A stretch of 6,596 nucleotides of DNA, from assembly GCA_046262355.1 (NCBI GenBank), contig JBHEMX010000008.1, positions 1-6,596 of the forward strand, written 5' to 3'. The position numbers and the translations under genes were made by a program. The notes under the pieces are model-generated. The model ran no database searches, was not told where the DNA came from, and saw nothing but the letters and a program-made list of their open reading frames with translations. Below are positions 1 through 6,423 of the stretch, piece after piece; the first letter of the stretch is position 1, and every line of letters starts with the position of its first letter. The stretch comes from DATADD01 sp046262355. Its GTDB lineage: Bacteria; Actinomycetota; CADDZG01; WHSQ01.

Positions 1-1421
1 CTGCGGGGCCCGCCCCCTCCTCGACCGTGCTTTCCGGCAGCGGCTTTCCCAGGAGCCGCCGCGTCGTCGTCAGCGGGCAGGGAAGGGAGCTCGCGCGTGT
101 GCGGACAAACGCGGACGGCCGCTTCCGCGCCTCCGTCCGAGCCCCCGTCCGCCCGCTCGGAGTGTTCCGCCTCGTCTCCCAGGGGGAATCGATACGGGTG
201 CTCAATCGCTTTCGGGTGGGAAGCGCGAGCAACTCCCGCGTCGCGGAGGTAGCGGCAAGCACAGGCGCCCACCTGCGATGGTCGCCAACGAGAGTCACCG
301 GCGGCGCGAGCATCAGCCTGCGCGGCGGGGGGTTCGCCCCGAGGGCCGTGCTGCGCCTGATAATCGGGGGGTCGACCCAGACCTTCCGGGCGACGGACCG
401 GGGCACCTTCTCTCGCAGCCTTCGGGCTCCGAGGCCGTACTCAGGGCCCTGGAGGGGCGCAGTGGACGACGCGCGCGTGCGGCTCCCGTTCGCTTTCAGC
501 GTGGAACTCCCTCCGCCCTCCGTCCCGGCCAGCGGAGCCTACTTCGGCGCCTACGTCAATCCGGACGCTGCCGGCGGCCAAACTCAACAAGAAGTAACGG
601 GTTTCGAAGCGATGATCGGGCGCAAGCTTAGAGTAGACCACCACTACCGCTCGTGGGACTCGAGCTTCGACTTGCACGAGCCGGGAGAGGCCGACGAGGG
701 CTGGGACGTCTCCAACGGGCGCATCCCGATGATCTCGCAGAGCGAGAGCGGCTCAACAACGGTGGGCATCCTCGACGCGATCAACTCAGGCGCGGAGGAC
801 AGGCGCATCATCGACCGCGCGAGGCGCATTCGCGACTTTGGCCATCCCCTCTTCTATCGCCTGTTCTGGGAGATGAATGGCGACTGGAACGCCTATAACG
901 AAACTCTAGCTTCGACGCCGGGCACCCACGACGGTACGGAGAAGTACGTGCGCGCTTGGCGGCGCGTCCATTCGCTTTTCCAGCAGGAGGGCGCCACGAA
1001 CGCCGCCTTCGTGTGGTGCCCGAACGCGAAAGATAAGCCTCAGACCTCCACGAACCACTGGACCAACTATTATCCCGGAGACGCCTACGTCGACTGGGTA
1101 TGCGCCGACGGCTATAACCGCGCGGCCGATAACGGGTCGAGTTGGAAGAGCTTCGCCGACATCTTTCGCGGCGTCTACGACGACTACCCGCAGAAGCCCT
1201 TCATGGTCGGCGAGACCTCATCGACGGAGAACGGCGGCGACAAGGCCCAGTGGATTCGCGATGCCCACAACTACCTGAAGGCCTCGATGCCGCGGGCGAG
1301 GGGTTTTCTCTGGTTTCACCGCGGCCTCGAGCCCGGTTCCTCGGACTGGCGCGTCGACACGTCGAGTTCCTCGCTGCAGGCCTATCGCGAGATGGGAGCC
1401 GACCCGTATCTGCAACGCTGA
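1..1421 (+). CDS. Secreted GH26-like glycoside hydrolase with N-terminal Ig-like repeats (5'-partial)
   Basis: The reading frame is open to the left edge (first full codon at 3), and the codons before the GTG at 27 already fit the first repeat, so the gene starts outside the window and any signal peptide is missing. Numbering from the GTG at 27, residues 1-65 and about 82-160 are two related beta-rich Ig-like repeats, each with a GSGF/GGGF turn, a later DGRF/RGTF turn and a closing RAP. Residues about 170-460 resemble glycoside hydrolase family 26 (beta-mannanase-like): the start GAYFGAYVNP, a WEMNGDW block with the probable acid/base Glu282, AFVWCPN, YYPGDAYVDWVCADGYN, and MVGETSS with the probable nucleophile Glu396. 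The family usually has His before the acid/base Glu; here it is Trp281, so substrate and activity are uncertain. It faces a polysaccharide-synthesis operon tail to tail, which suggests a role in trimming or degrading an extracellular glycan. The GH26-like fold is fairly sure; the substrate is unknown. Confidence 0.82.
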   Translation, partial: AGPAPSSTVLSGSGFPRSRRVVVSGQGRELARVRTNADGRFRASVRAPVRPLGVFRLVSQGESIRVLNRFRVGSASNSRVAEVAASTGAHLRWSPTRVTGGASISLRGGGFAPRAVLRLIIGGSTQTFRATDRGTFSRSLRAPRPYSGPWRGAVDDARVRLPFAFSVELPPPSVPASGAYFGAYVNPDAAGGQTQQEVTGFEAMIGRKLRVDHHYRSWDSSFDLHEPGEADEGWDVSNGRIPMISQSESGSTTVGILDAINSGAEDRRIIDRARRIRDFGHPLFYRLFWEMNGDWNAYNETLASTPGTHDGTEKYVRAWRRVHSLFQQEGATNAAFVWCPNAKDKPQTSTNHWTNYYPGDAYVDWVCADGYNRAADNGSSWKSFADIFRGVYDDYPQKPFMVGETSSTENGGDKAQWIRDAHNYLKASMPRARGFLWFHRGLEPGSSDWRVDTSSSSLQAYREMGADPYLQR

Positions 1422-1433
1422 CCAAGGCGTTAA

Positions 1434-1452
1434 GGAGCGCGTGGACCGCTCC
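1434..1452. terminator. Weak hairpin in the convergent intergenic gap
   Basis: A perfect 6-bp inverted repeat, GGAGCG at 1434-1439 and CGCTCC at 1447-1452, encloses a 7-nt loop. It lies 12 bp after the stop of the GH26-like gene and between two convergent genes, where a bidirectional terminator would be expected. No T-tract follows on either strand, so it is not a canonical intrinsic terminator. A second inverted repeat (AAGCGC 1468-1473, GCGCTT 1491-1496) overlaps the end of the opposing gene and is no stronger. Confidence 0.25.
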
Positions 1453-1486
1453 CCCCTCCGTCGCCGTAAGCGCCGGCCGCTGTCAC

Positions 1487-3211
1487 TCACGCGCTTTGGC
1501 GCCCGACCACGAATAGAACCGTACGCAGAAGAATTTTGATGTCGCTCCAGAGCGACCAATTCGCACCATAGAGATAATCCATCTTCACCATCTCCTCTAA
1601 TGGCACCCGCGTCGAGCCGACTATCTGCCAGGCCCCTGTCATGCCTGGCACAAGATTCATCCGGTGACGCTTCCAACCCACGAAAATCCTCGAGTCGTCA
1701 TCGAGGACGAGTGGGCGCGGCCCGACGAGGCTCATCTCGCCGCGCAAGACGTTCCACAGCTGTGGCAATTCATCGAGTGAGGTACGACGAAGCAATGACC
1801 CAACGCGCGTCACCCTTGGGTCACTGGAAATCTTGAAAAGACCCTCAGTTTCGTTGAGCGCGAGGAGCTCCGCCTTCATTGCATCGGCGTCCCGCACCAT
1901 CGATCGGAATTTGACCATGCTGAACTCTCGCCCGTTGCGCCCAATCCGCGTCTGGCGGAAGAGAATCGGGCCGGGGGCATCTAGCTTCACCGCAAGCGCG
2001 ATGAGGGCCAGCACGGGAGAGAGCAGAGTCAAGCCGATGATCGAGCCGACCAAGTCCATCCCTCTCTTTAGAAGACGTGACGAGCGGGTCAGGCGCGAGT
2101 CGCGCACCCCGAGCAAGGTCACTCCGTCCACGTCGTCGAACTCAACCGCGGATCCCACGACCTCGAACATGCGTGGAATCAGACTCACCTTGATGCCAAG
2201 GGCGCGTATGGTTTTGATTATTTCTAGCGTCTCGTCAACCTCGGCGTGCACGGGAGCGATGACCACCCTGTGGACATCGTGTTCGACTACCGTGAGGCCA
2301 ATCATTTCGACGCTTCCGACCAGCGTCGGAGGTGTGACCCTGGCCATGGCACCCGCACCATCGTCCGACAGGGCGGCTTCGTCCTCGGGGTTGTCGCCCA
2401 GCGCAATCCGGCCGACGACGACCGCCTTTGTCGAGAAGCTTAGAGTCAGCTTCCTCTTGAGGGCGCGGGCGGTCTCTGCGTCACCGATGACCAGGCACCG
2501 TTCGGTCGGTGACGCATTTCGAACGAGGCGTCGTGCGCTTCCACGAGCAAGGAGCGCGAAAAGGAACGACCCTCCATAGAGTACGAGCACAGCCGGACGT
2601 CCAAGCGGCGCCTCGGTTACCAGGCCGTCGGCGAGCCAGGTTGTTAGTGCAAAGAGCGTTGCTACCATGAAGAGACTCGGCGCCTCGTCCAGTGTGCTTT
2701 TGTGAAGCAGGTTCTCGTCGCGGTCGTAGAGACCAACCGCCTTTGCGAGGACCACAAGTAGTGGTGGTACAAGAAACGCTCCGGCTTGCGGCGCCGTACC
2801 GTCGACTAGCGTGGCGAGGAACAATGCGAGCAACGCAACGACCGCATCAGTCACCGCCAGACTGCGCCGGTAGAGAGCGTTGCGCCGGAGGACGGCCTCT
2901 GAGCTCTCCGGACCCTCCGGGATTGCGCTTAGCGGTCGGCCGGTCTGCAGCGTCCCGGCGGCGAAAGCGGGCGATCGAAGCCCATCCCTTGCCGGGGCAT
3001 GCTCTGGGGAACCGGTGCCGATCAACCGATCCGGCGTGCCCATTGCCCCGCTGAGGAGAACGTCGACGAACGAGTCATCTCCTGAAAAACGTCGCTGGGT
3101 ACGGCTTTCTTCCGCGCTTAGCGCTAGTTCGTTTCGACTTGGCGACCGTAGGAGAAGTGACCGTCGCAGCCTGATCCCGATTCCGCTGGGAGCCCCAGGG
3201 TCATGGACCAT
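1487..3211 (-). CDS. Polyprenyl-phosphate sugar-1-phosphate transferase (exopolysaccharide-initiating, WbaP/CpsE-type)
   Basis: This enzyme would transfer a sugar-1-phosphate from a nucleotide sugar to undecaprenyl phosphate on the cytoplasmic membrane, the first step of a lipid-linked polysaccharide repeat. Of 574 residues, 1-110 are hydrophilic and Arg/Ser-rich. Residues about 117-225 hold about four hydrophobic segments, and 238-375 a Rossmann-like middle domain beginning RCLVIGDAETA. Residues 379-574 are the bacterial sugar-transferase domain: LLKRGMDLVGSIIGLTLLSP (re-entrant/membrane helix), FRQTRIGRNGREF, KFRSM (434-438), the SLDELPQLWNVLRGEMSLVGPRP block with the probable catalytic Asp480-Glu481 pair, and PGMTGAWQ. 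The ATG at 3211 is 10 nt after the preceding gene's stop, which favours coupling. Its only GGAG lies 15 nt upstream, so the ATG at 3043 (518 residues, nearer family length) is a real alternative. It is the last gene of the operon. The sugar specificity cannot be read from the sequence. Confidence 0.93.
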   Translation of the reverse strand: MVHDPGAPSGIGIRLRRSLLLRSPSRNELALSAEESRTQRRFSGDDSFVDVLLSGAMGTPDRLIGTGSPEHAPARDGLRSPAFAAGTLQTGRPLSAIPEGPESSEAVLRRNALYRRSLAVTDAVVALLALFLATLVDGTAPQAGAFLVPPLLVVLAKAVGLYDRDENLLHKSTLDEAPSLFMVATLFALTTWLADGLVTEAPLGRPAVLVLYGGSFLFALLARGSARRLVRNASPTERCLVIGDAETARALKRKLTLSFSTKAVVVGRIALGDNPEDEAALSDDGAGAMARVTPPTLVGSVEMIGLTVVEHDVHRVVIAPVHAEVDETLEIIKTIRALGIKVSLIPRMFEVVGSAVEFDDVDGVTLLGVRDSRLTRSSRLLKRGMDLVGSIIGLTLLSPVLALIALAVKLDAPGPILFRQTRIGRNGREFSMVKFRSMVRDADAMKAELLALNETEGLFKISSDPRVTRVGSLLRRTSLDELPQLWNVLRGEMSLVGPRPLVLDDDSRIFVGWKRHRMNLVPGMTGAWQIVGSTRVPLEEMVKMDYLYGANWSLWSDIKILLRTVLFVVGRQSA

Positions 3212-3221
3212 CAGCTCGAAC

Positions 3222-4175
3222 TCAGACTCCGCGTCCGTGTGCGTTTAGCGCCGCGAGCAGCACACCCGGGGGCAAGAGACGGAGACTGGTTGCAATGGCG
3301 AGGTAAGCACGCGGCTGACGCCAGTCGACGCTGAGGCAGCGCCCCGCCCACCGCAAACCCGCACGCATCTCGCCGGCGGCCGCCGCTGCGAAGGCGATCT
3401 GGCCGTAAATCCGTCCGAGTCCGACTGGATCGCCGCGGAACTCGCGATGTTTGTCCAGCAGGTAAGTGAGCGCTTCACGCTGCTCCTGCCACTGGCGCTG
3501 AAAGTATGACCCGGCATGCCAGCGGACTTCGACGAGCGCCTCTCGCAGGGCGAGGATTGGCCCCTTCTGTGCGGCCCGCAAAAGCCAGTCATAGTCCTCG
3601 GCATGGCTTCCCGGGAGCGCTTCGTCGAACGGGCCAATGCGCTCAGGATCGAGAAAGTCGCTCGTTCTAACGAGGATGGTGCTCGTGTGCATGTCGGCTC
3701 GCCGCGAACGAAGAAGGTCGCCGAGCCGAACGATCTCTCGGTCAGACACGCGTTCTCGGACCTGCTTGCGATAGTGCACGGCGATCCCGCACGTGGCCGC
3801 CACAGCACCGCTGCTCGCGAACGCCTCAACTTGCCGCTCGAGCTTGGTAGGCAGCCACTCGTCGTCGTCGTCGCAGAAGGCCAGAAGGTCCCCAGTGGCG
3901 GACGCCGCGCCCTCGTTCCTTACCGCTGCGGCGTTAGACCTGGGGGCCGAGAGGATCCTGACCGTCCTTCTCGGGCTCGATGGTTGCGCAAGCGAGGTGG
4001 ACAATTTCTCCGTGCCGTCGACTGCGACGACGCATTCGATCTCGCCTTCGTAGTGTTGATGCACCACGGCGTCGACGGCACGTCGGAGGAGCTCAGAGCG
4101 ACCTCGAGTCGGGAGCACGACGGTGACAGAAGGCGTGCGGCGGCCCCCCGCATCCGGCCGCGCTGATCTCTTCAT
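3222..4175 (-). CDS. Family 2 glycosyltransferase (GT-A fold)
   Basis: A 317-residue cytoplasmic inverting glycosyltransferase that would add a sugar from a nucleotide-sugar donor to the growing lipid-linked glycan. The N-terminal GT-A domain begins PSVTVVLPTRGRSELLRRAVDAV (about 15-37). It carries VVAVDG (49-54), the NAAAVRNEGAASATGDLLAFCDDDDEW stretch with the metal/nucleotide-binding acidic cluster D102-D105, and HAEDYDWLLR (191-200) with the likely catalytic-base ED pair at 193-194. The C-terminal part, from about 230, is helical with a TPR-like look (IAFAAAAAGEMRAGLRWAGRCL) and has no clear membrane segment. The ATG at 4175 overlaps the sulfotransferase stop as ATGA and has GGAG 6 nt upstream, so this start is secure. 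Its stop is 10 nt before the polyprenyl-phosphate transferase gene. Donor and acceptor sugars are unknown. Confidence 0.92.
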   Translation of the reverse strand: MKRSARPDAGGRRTPSVTVVLPTRGRSELLRRAVDAVVHQHYEGEIECVVAVDGTEKLSTSLAQPSSPRRTVRILSAPRSNAAAVRNEGAASATGDLLAFCDDDDEWLPTKLERQVEAFASSGAVAATCGIAVHYRKQVRERVSDREIVRLGDLLRSRRADMHTSTILVRTSDFLDPERIGPFDEALPGSHAEDYDWLLRAAQKGPILALREALVEVRWHAGSYFQRQWQEQREALTYLLDKHREFRGDPVGLGRIYGQIAFAAAAAGEMRAGLRWAGRCLSVDWRQPRAYLAIATSLRLLPPGVLLAALNAHGRGV

Positions 4176-5257
4176 TGATCGCTCCGCCCCGGCCCCCCTG
4201 GGACCACACTGGGGCCGCCCTGCCGCTCCCGGGGCCGTGGCGCGGCGTCGGCCGCGCGCGCGTTCGGTTCATAGAATCGCGCGGCCACGTCCGACGTAAC
4301 TTTTCGCACGCGCTCCGTCTCGGCTTCGGTAAGCACTTCTCGCCAGCCAGAAAGATTCGCTCGACTGTCGAGCCGTCGGTAGCCCGTTCGGGCCGGAATC
4401 CCCCCTGACAGCGACCAGCTGTGCGCCTGCCCGCCTTTACCGCCTGTAGAGGAGTGTACGACCGCGCGCCTGGCCGACTCGCTGTAATTGAGCCCGAGTT
4501 GAGAGAAAAGGCTTCGGAAGCCGCTCTCGGGATCCATCGACAGGTCTTCATGTCGTATGATTTCGAGCCCCCCGAGTCGGTCCCGCTGCTCAGCTACGGC
4601 GTGGTAGATCACCCGCCATAGCAGGCCACTTTGTCCGATCAGGTCCCCCGGCCGGTCGATCATCTCCTCCATCGCCCCCCGAAAGGGCTCGAGCCAGTCG
4701 CGAAGCAGGTCCTCTTGGCGAAGTAAGTGTCGGAAGTCGAAGGTCCATCCCAGTCGTTTACGACTCGCCACTATGGCTAGAGGATCCCGGATCAGCACGA
4801 TTACCCGACACCCCAGCCGACGGGCGAACCACGAGGCTGAAAGGACAGCGAATGGGTCGTCGAGCAGTGGGCGGCGGCGAAGAAGGCGTCCGCTAGTAAA
4901 GACGCTCCAATGCTTCCCCGTCCGAAGCAGGTCGGTCACCGACCGACACACGCGGAGTTCTGGTCCAAGCCGGTAGCGAAAAGCGATGGTATCCAAGTAG
5001 GCGCCTAGGTATTCATGCTCATTATCCGCAGAGATGTATTGGTACCGGTAGCGAACGGGTGCCGGCAGCATTCCCCATGACCGCCCCGGGGCGCGGTCAG
5101 GGCTCAGTGGCTCATTGATGTAGGCCACTTGACCGCTCCACTCCAGCATCTTTCCGACCCAGCTGGTCGCCGAGCGGGCCATCCCAGTGACGAGGATCGG
5201 TTGCCTCCGTCCATCGCTAGAACGAGGCGGACCGGGGGACTCGGTGTGCAGACTCAT
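4172..5257 (-). CDS. PAPS-dependent sulfotransferase family protein
   Basis: A 361-residue protein expected to move sulfate from 3'-phosphoadenosine-5'-phosphosulfate (PAPS) to a hydroxyl or amine, here probably on a glycan or its lipid-linked precursor. The 5'-phosphosulfate-binding loop is ILVTGMARSATSWVGKML (21-38), where the family usually shows a Gly/Arg/Ser/Thr-rich P-loop-like turn. The 3'-phosphate-binding strand and helix are CRVIVLIRDPLAIVASRKRLGW (150-171), with the RDP and Ser/Arg pattern of the family. IIRHEDL (233-239) and SGWREVLTEAE (303-313) match later conserved blocks. The last 30 residues are Pro/Gly/Arg-rich and probably disordered. The start is the ATG at 5257, which overlaps the preceding gene's TGA as ATGA. 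The frame could extend to an upstream ATG at 5428, but that would overlap the previous gene by 175 bp. There is no clear Shine-Dalgarno, which fits coupling. Family is confident; acceptor unknown. Confidence 0.9.
   Translation of the reverse strand: MSLHTESPGPPRSSDGRRQPILVTGMARSATSWVGKMLEWSGQVAYINEPLSPDRAPGRSWGMLPAPVRYRYQYISADNEHEYLGAYLDTIAFRYRLGPELRVCRSVTDLLRTGKHWSVFTSGRLLRRRPLLDDPFAVLSASWFARRLGCRVIVLIRDPLAIVASRKRLGWTFDFRHLLRQEDLLRDWLEPFRGAMEEMIDRPGDLIGQSGLLWRVIYHAVAEQRDRLGGLEIIRHEDLSMDPESGFRSLFSQLGLNYSESARRAVVHSSTGGKGGQAHSWSLSGGIPARTGYRRLDSRANLSGWREVLTEAETERVRKVTSDVAARFYEPNARAADAAPRPRERQGGPSVVPGGPGRSDQ
4182..4185 (-). promoter_or_regulatory. Ribosome-binding site of the GT2 gene
   Basis: GGAG on the minus strand, 6 nt before the ATG at 4175. 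It lies inside the 3' end of the sulfotransferase gene and confirms the ATGA-overlap start of the glycosyltransferase. Confidence 0.6.
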
Positions 5258-6123
5258 GACCGGTAATAATCGGTTGACAGGGTCGCCGCCGTCCGAACGC
5301 GCCGCCGCCTCATTTCGCGCAAGAGTGTTACGAGAAAGCGGGCCCCCGAGCGAAGGTACCGGCCGCCCAGCCGCCGTGGCTCGATAGCGAGCCGAAAAGC
5401 CCACTCTAGGCGGAGTCGCTGTAGCCAACGGGGTGCCCGCCGCCGCATTCCCGCCAAGAACTCGATCGTCGCCCCACAGCCGATTATTGGTCCGGCGACC
5501 GATCGCCGAAGGTCGTCGGCGAGCATCTCCTGACGAGGAGGCCCGAGTCCGATGAGGATGAGGTTGGGTTGCGCCGCCGCGACAGCCGAACGCAGTGATT
5601 CCCTCTCTTTGGGCTGGTTCCAGGTTCCCTTCCGGAGCGGATCGCAGAGCACCATGTCGTGCCGGTCTCCGAATCGCTCGGCGAATCGCTCGGCCGCCCC
5701 CGGCGGCCCACCGAGCACCGCTACTCGGAGTCGCTCGGCGGACGATAGGACAGTGTCGACTAGGTCAACTCCGGCGACCCGAGGGGGGAGTGGTTCCCCG
5801 AGCAGATGGGTCGCCAGCACGAGCGGCCACCCATCCGCGACGTTGAGCTCGGAGCGCTCGGCCACATCCCGAAACCGACTGTCATCCTCGGCCAAACGGA
5901 GGTGGTTGATGTTGGACGTGATGACAAGGCATGGGCGCTTCTTTGCGGCTCGGTCGAGGATCCAATCAGCCGCCCCGCGCAAGTCGACCGCGTCCAGGCG
6001 AAGCTGGCCGAGGCGGACCGAGCGGGGGACGCGGAGCTCGTCGGGGTGCGTACGCTCTCCACACCGGGTACGCGCGTGGGCGCTCTGCCGCGCCCCCAAG
6101 GCTCTCTTTGGGGGCTCGCTCAC
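5254..6123 (-). CDS. WecG/TagA/CpsF family glycosyltransferase (GT26)
   Basis: This family transfers an N-acetylmannosamine-type or related sugar to a polyprenyl-pyrophosphate-linked first sugar in teichoic acid, ECA and exopolysaccharide synthesis at the cytoplasmic membrane. Numbered from the GTG at 6123 (289 residues), the domain starts near residue 34 (SVRLGQLRLDAVDL). Family blocks are LVITSNINHLRLAEDD (66-81), ELNVADGWPLVLA (92-104) with the probable catalytic Asp97, LRVAVLGGPPGAAERFAERFG, LILIGLGPPRQEML (188-201), GCGATIEFLAGMRRRAPRWLQ, and LEWAFRLAIEPRRLGGRYL with the Arg-rich C-terminus thought to dock on the membrane. I prefer the GTG at 6123 because GAGG lies 8 nt upstream and the length suits the family. 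An ATG at 6147 is possible. The frame continues to a GTG at 6339 (361 residues), but those upstream codons do not look like the family and those starts lack ribosome-binding sites. It is the first gene of the operon. Confidence 0.9.
   Translation of the reverse strand: MSEPPKRALGARQSAHARTRCGERTHPDELRVPRSVRLGQLRLDAVDLRGAADWILDRAAKKRPCLVITSNINHLRLAEDDSRFRDVAERSELNVADGWPLVLATHLLGEPLPPRVAGVDLVDTVLSSAERLRVAVLGGPPGAAERFAERFGDRHDMVLCDPLRKGTWNQPKERESLRSAVAAAQPNLILIGLGPPRQEMLADDLRRSVAGPIIGCGATIEFLAGMRRRAPRWLQRLRLEWAFRLAIEPRRLGGRYLRSGARFLVTLLREMRRRRVRTAATLSTDYYRS
5671..5694. repeat. 12-bp perfect tandem duplication inside the WecG/TagA/CpsF gene
   Basis: Two adjacent identical copies of GAATCGCTCGGC (plus strand) at 5671-5682 and 5683-5694. 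In the gene's frame they encode AERF twice in a row, in the helix after the VAVLGGPPG strand. The duplication is in frame and should lengthen or register-shift a surface helix by about one turn without breaking the protein. Confidence 0.8.
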
Positions 6124-6131
6124 GCCGATGT

Positions 6132-6135
6132 CCTC
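6132..6135 (-). promoter_or_regulatory. Ribosome-binding site deciding the start of the WecG/TagA/CpsF gene
   Basis: GAGG (within GTGAGGAC) on the minus strand, 8 nt before the GTG at 6123. No comparable site precedes the other in-frame starts at 6147, 6219, 6279, 6294 and 6339. This is the main reason for choosing the 289-residue product. Confidence 0.5.
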
Positions 6136-6345
6136 ACCCAACGGCATACGCAGGCAAGCTTCGCCCGCGGACGTGGGCCGAGTTCGGGTGGGAGTACGCC
6201 CCAGGATCGGTGCGAACATGTCGAGCCGTAAGAATTCCCTTCCCCGGCTCAGCACGGCAACAGAAAGGAGGATCGCCATCGTCGTGAAACGCATTATGGG
6301 GACCGACGTAGCTGCCGAGGGCGACTGTTCTCTGGCCACATCGAT

Positions 6346-6363
6346 AAAAACGCCGCTTGCGGC
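6346..6363 (-). terminator. Possible minimal intrinsic terminator upstream of the operon
   Basis: On the minus strand GCCGC-AA-GCGGC (6363-6352) is followed one base later by TTTTT (6350-6346). The palindrome is perfect and GC-only, but the stem is just 4-5 bp with a 2-4 nt loop, shorter than usual. If it works, it would stop transcripts arriving from the insertion sequence or from a former upstream gene before they enter the operon. Confidence 0.33.
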
Positions 6364-6376
6364 CCGAATCTTTTGG

Positions 6377-6404
6377 TGAGCCGCCCCGGGTTCCGTAGAG
6401 GCTC
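6377..6404. repeat. Probable terminal inverted repeat of the IS3-family element
   Basis: About 28 bp starting TGAGCCGCCCCGGG and ending GAGGCTC, just outside the transposase reading frame. The partner repeat is not in the window, so the exact length cannot be checked. Confidence 0.6.
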
Positions 6405-6423
6405 GGATCGGTGGTTCCCTTCC

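Larger units (their letters stand above)
6124..6376. other. Intergenic region between the insertion sequence and the glycan operon
   Basis: I see no convincing gene here on either strand. The first gene's frame runs through it on the minus strand but without family similarity. The operon promoter should lie here. The best minus-strand -10-like hexamer is CATAAT (6298-6293), but it lacks a good -35 at normal spacing, so I do not annotate it as a promoter. A possible small terminator occupies the end nearest the insertion sequence. Confidence 0.5.

Noticed and set aside
1833..2579. Plus-strand open frame (248 codons) opposite the polyprenyl-phosphate sugar transferase
   Set aside because: Low-complexity Ser/Arg/Thr product, entirely antisense to a gene with strong catalytic motifs.
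3859..3873. Five tandem TCG triplets, microsatellite-like
   Set aside because: They are the reverse complement of the GAC codons encoding the DDDD acidic cluster of the GT2 enzyme, so protein function explains them.
3516..4166. Plus-strand open frame (216 codons) opposite the GT2 gene
   Set aside because: No domain-like pattern, and it is the mirror of a well-supported glycosyltransferase.
5258..5428. Longer start (ATG 5428) for the sulfotransferase
   Set aside because: It would overlap the preceding gene by 175 bp in another frame, and the added residues lack family similarity. The ATGA-coupled ATG at 5257 is better.
6293..6298. CATAAT on the minus strand as a promoter -10 element
   Set aside because: There is no -35-like hexamer at 16-18 bp and no extended -10. 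A single hexamer match is not enough.
6124..6339. N-terminal extension of the WecG/TagA/CpsF gene to GTG 6339, including a short hydrophobic stretch (MAILLSVAVLS)
   Set aside because: The hydrophobic stretch is too short for a convincing membrane helix or signal peptide. No ribosome-binding site precedes the upstream starts, and the family does not usually have such an extension.
5552..6379. Long plus-strand open frame (275 codons) opposite the WecG/TagA/CpsF gene
   Set aside because: Its product is Arg/Ser-rich with no recognisable domain, and the opposite strand carries clear family motifs. It is an antisense frame opened by GC-rich codon bias.
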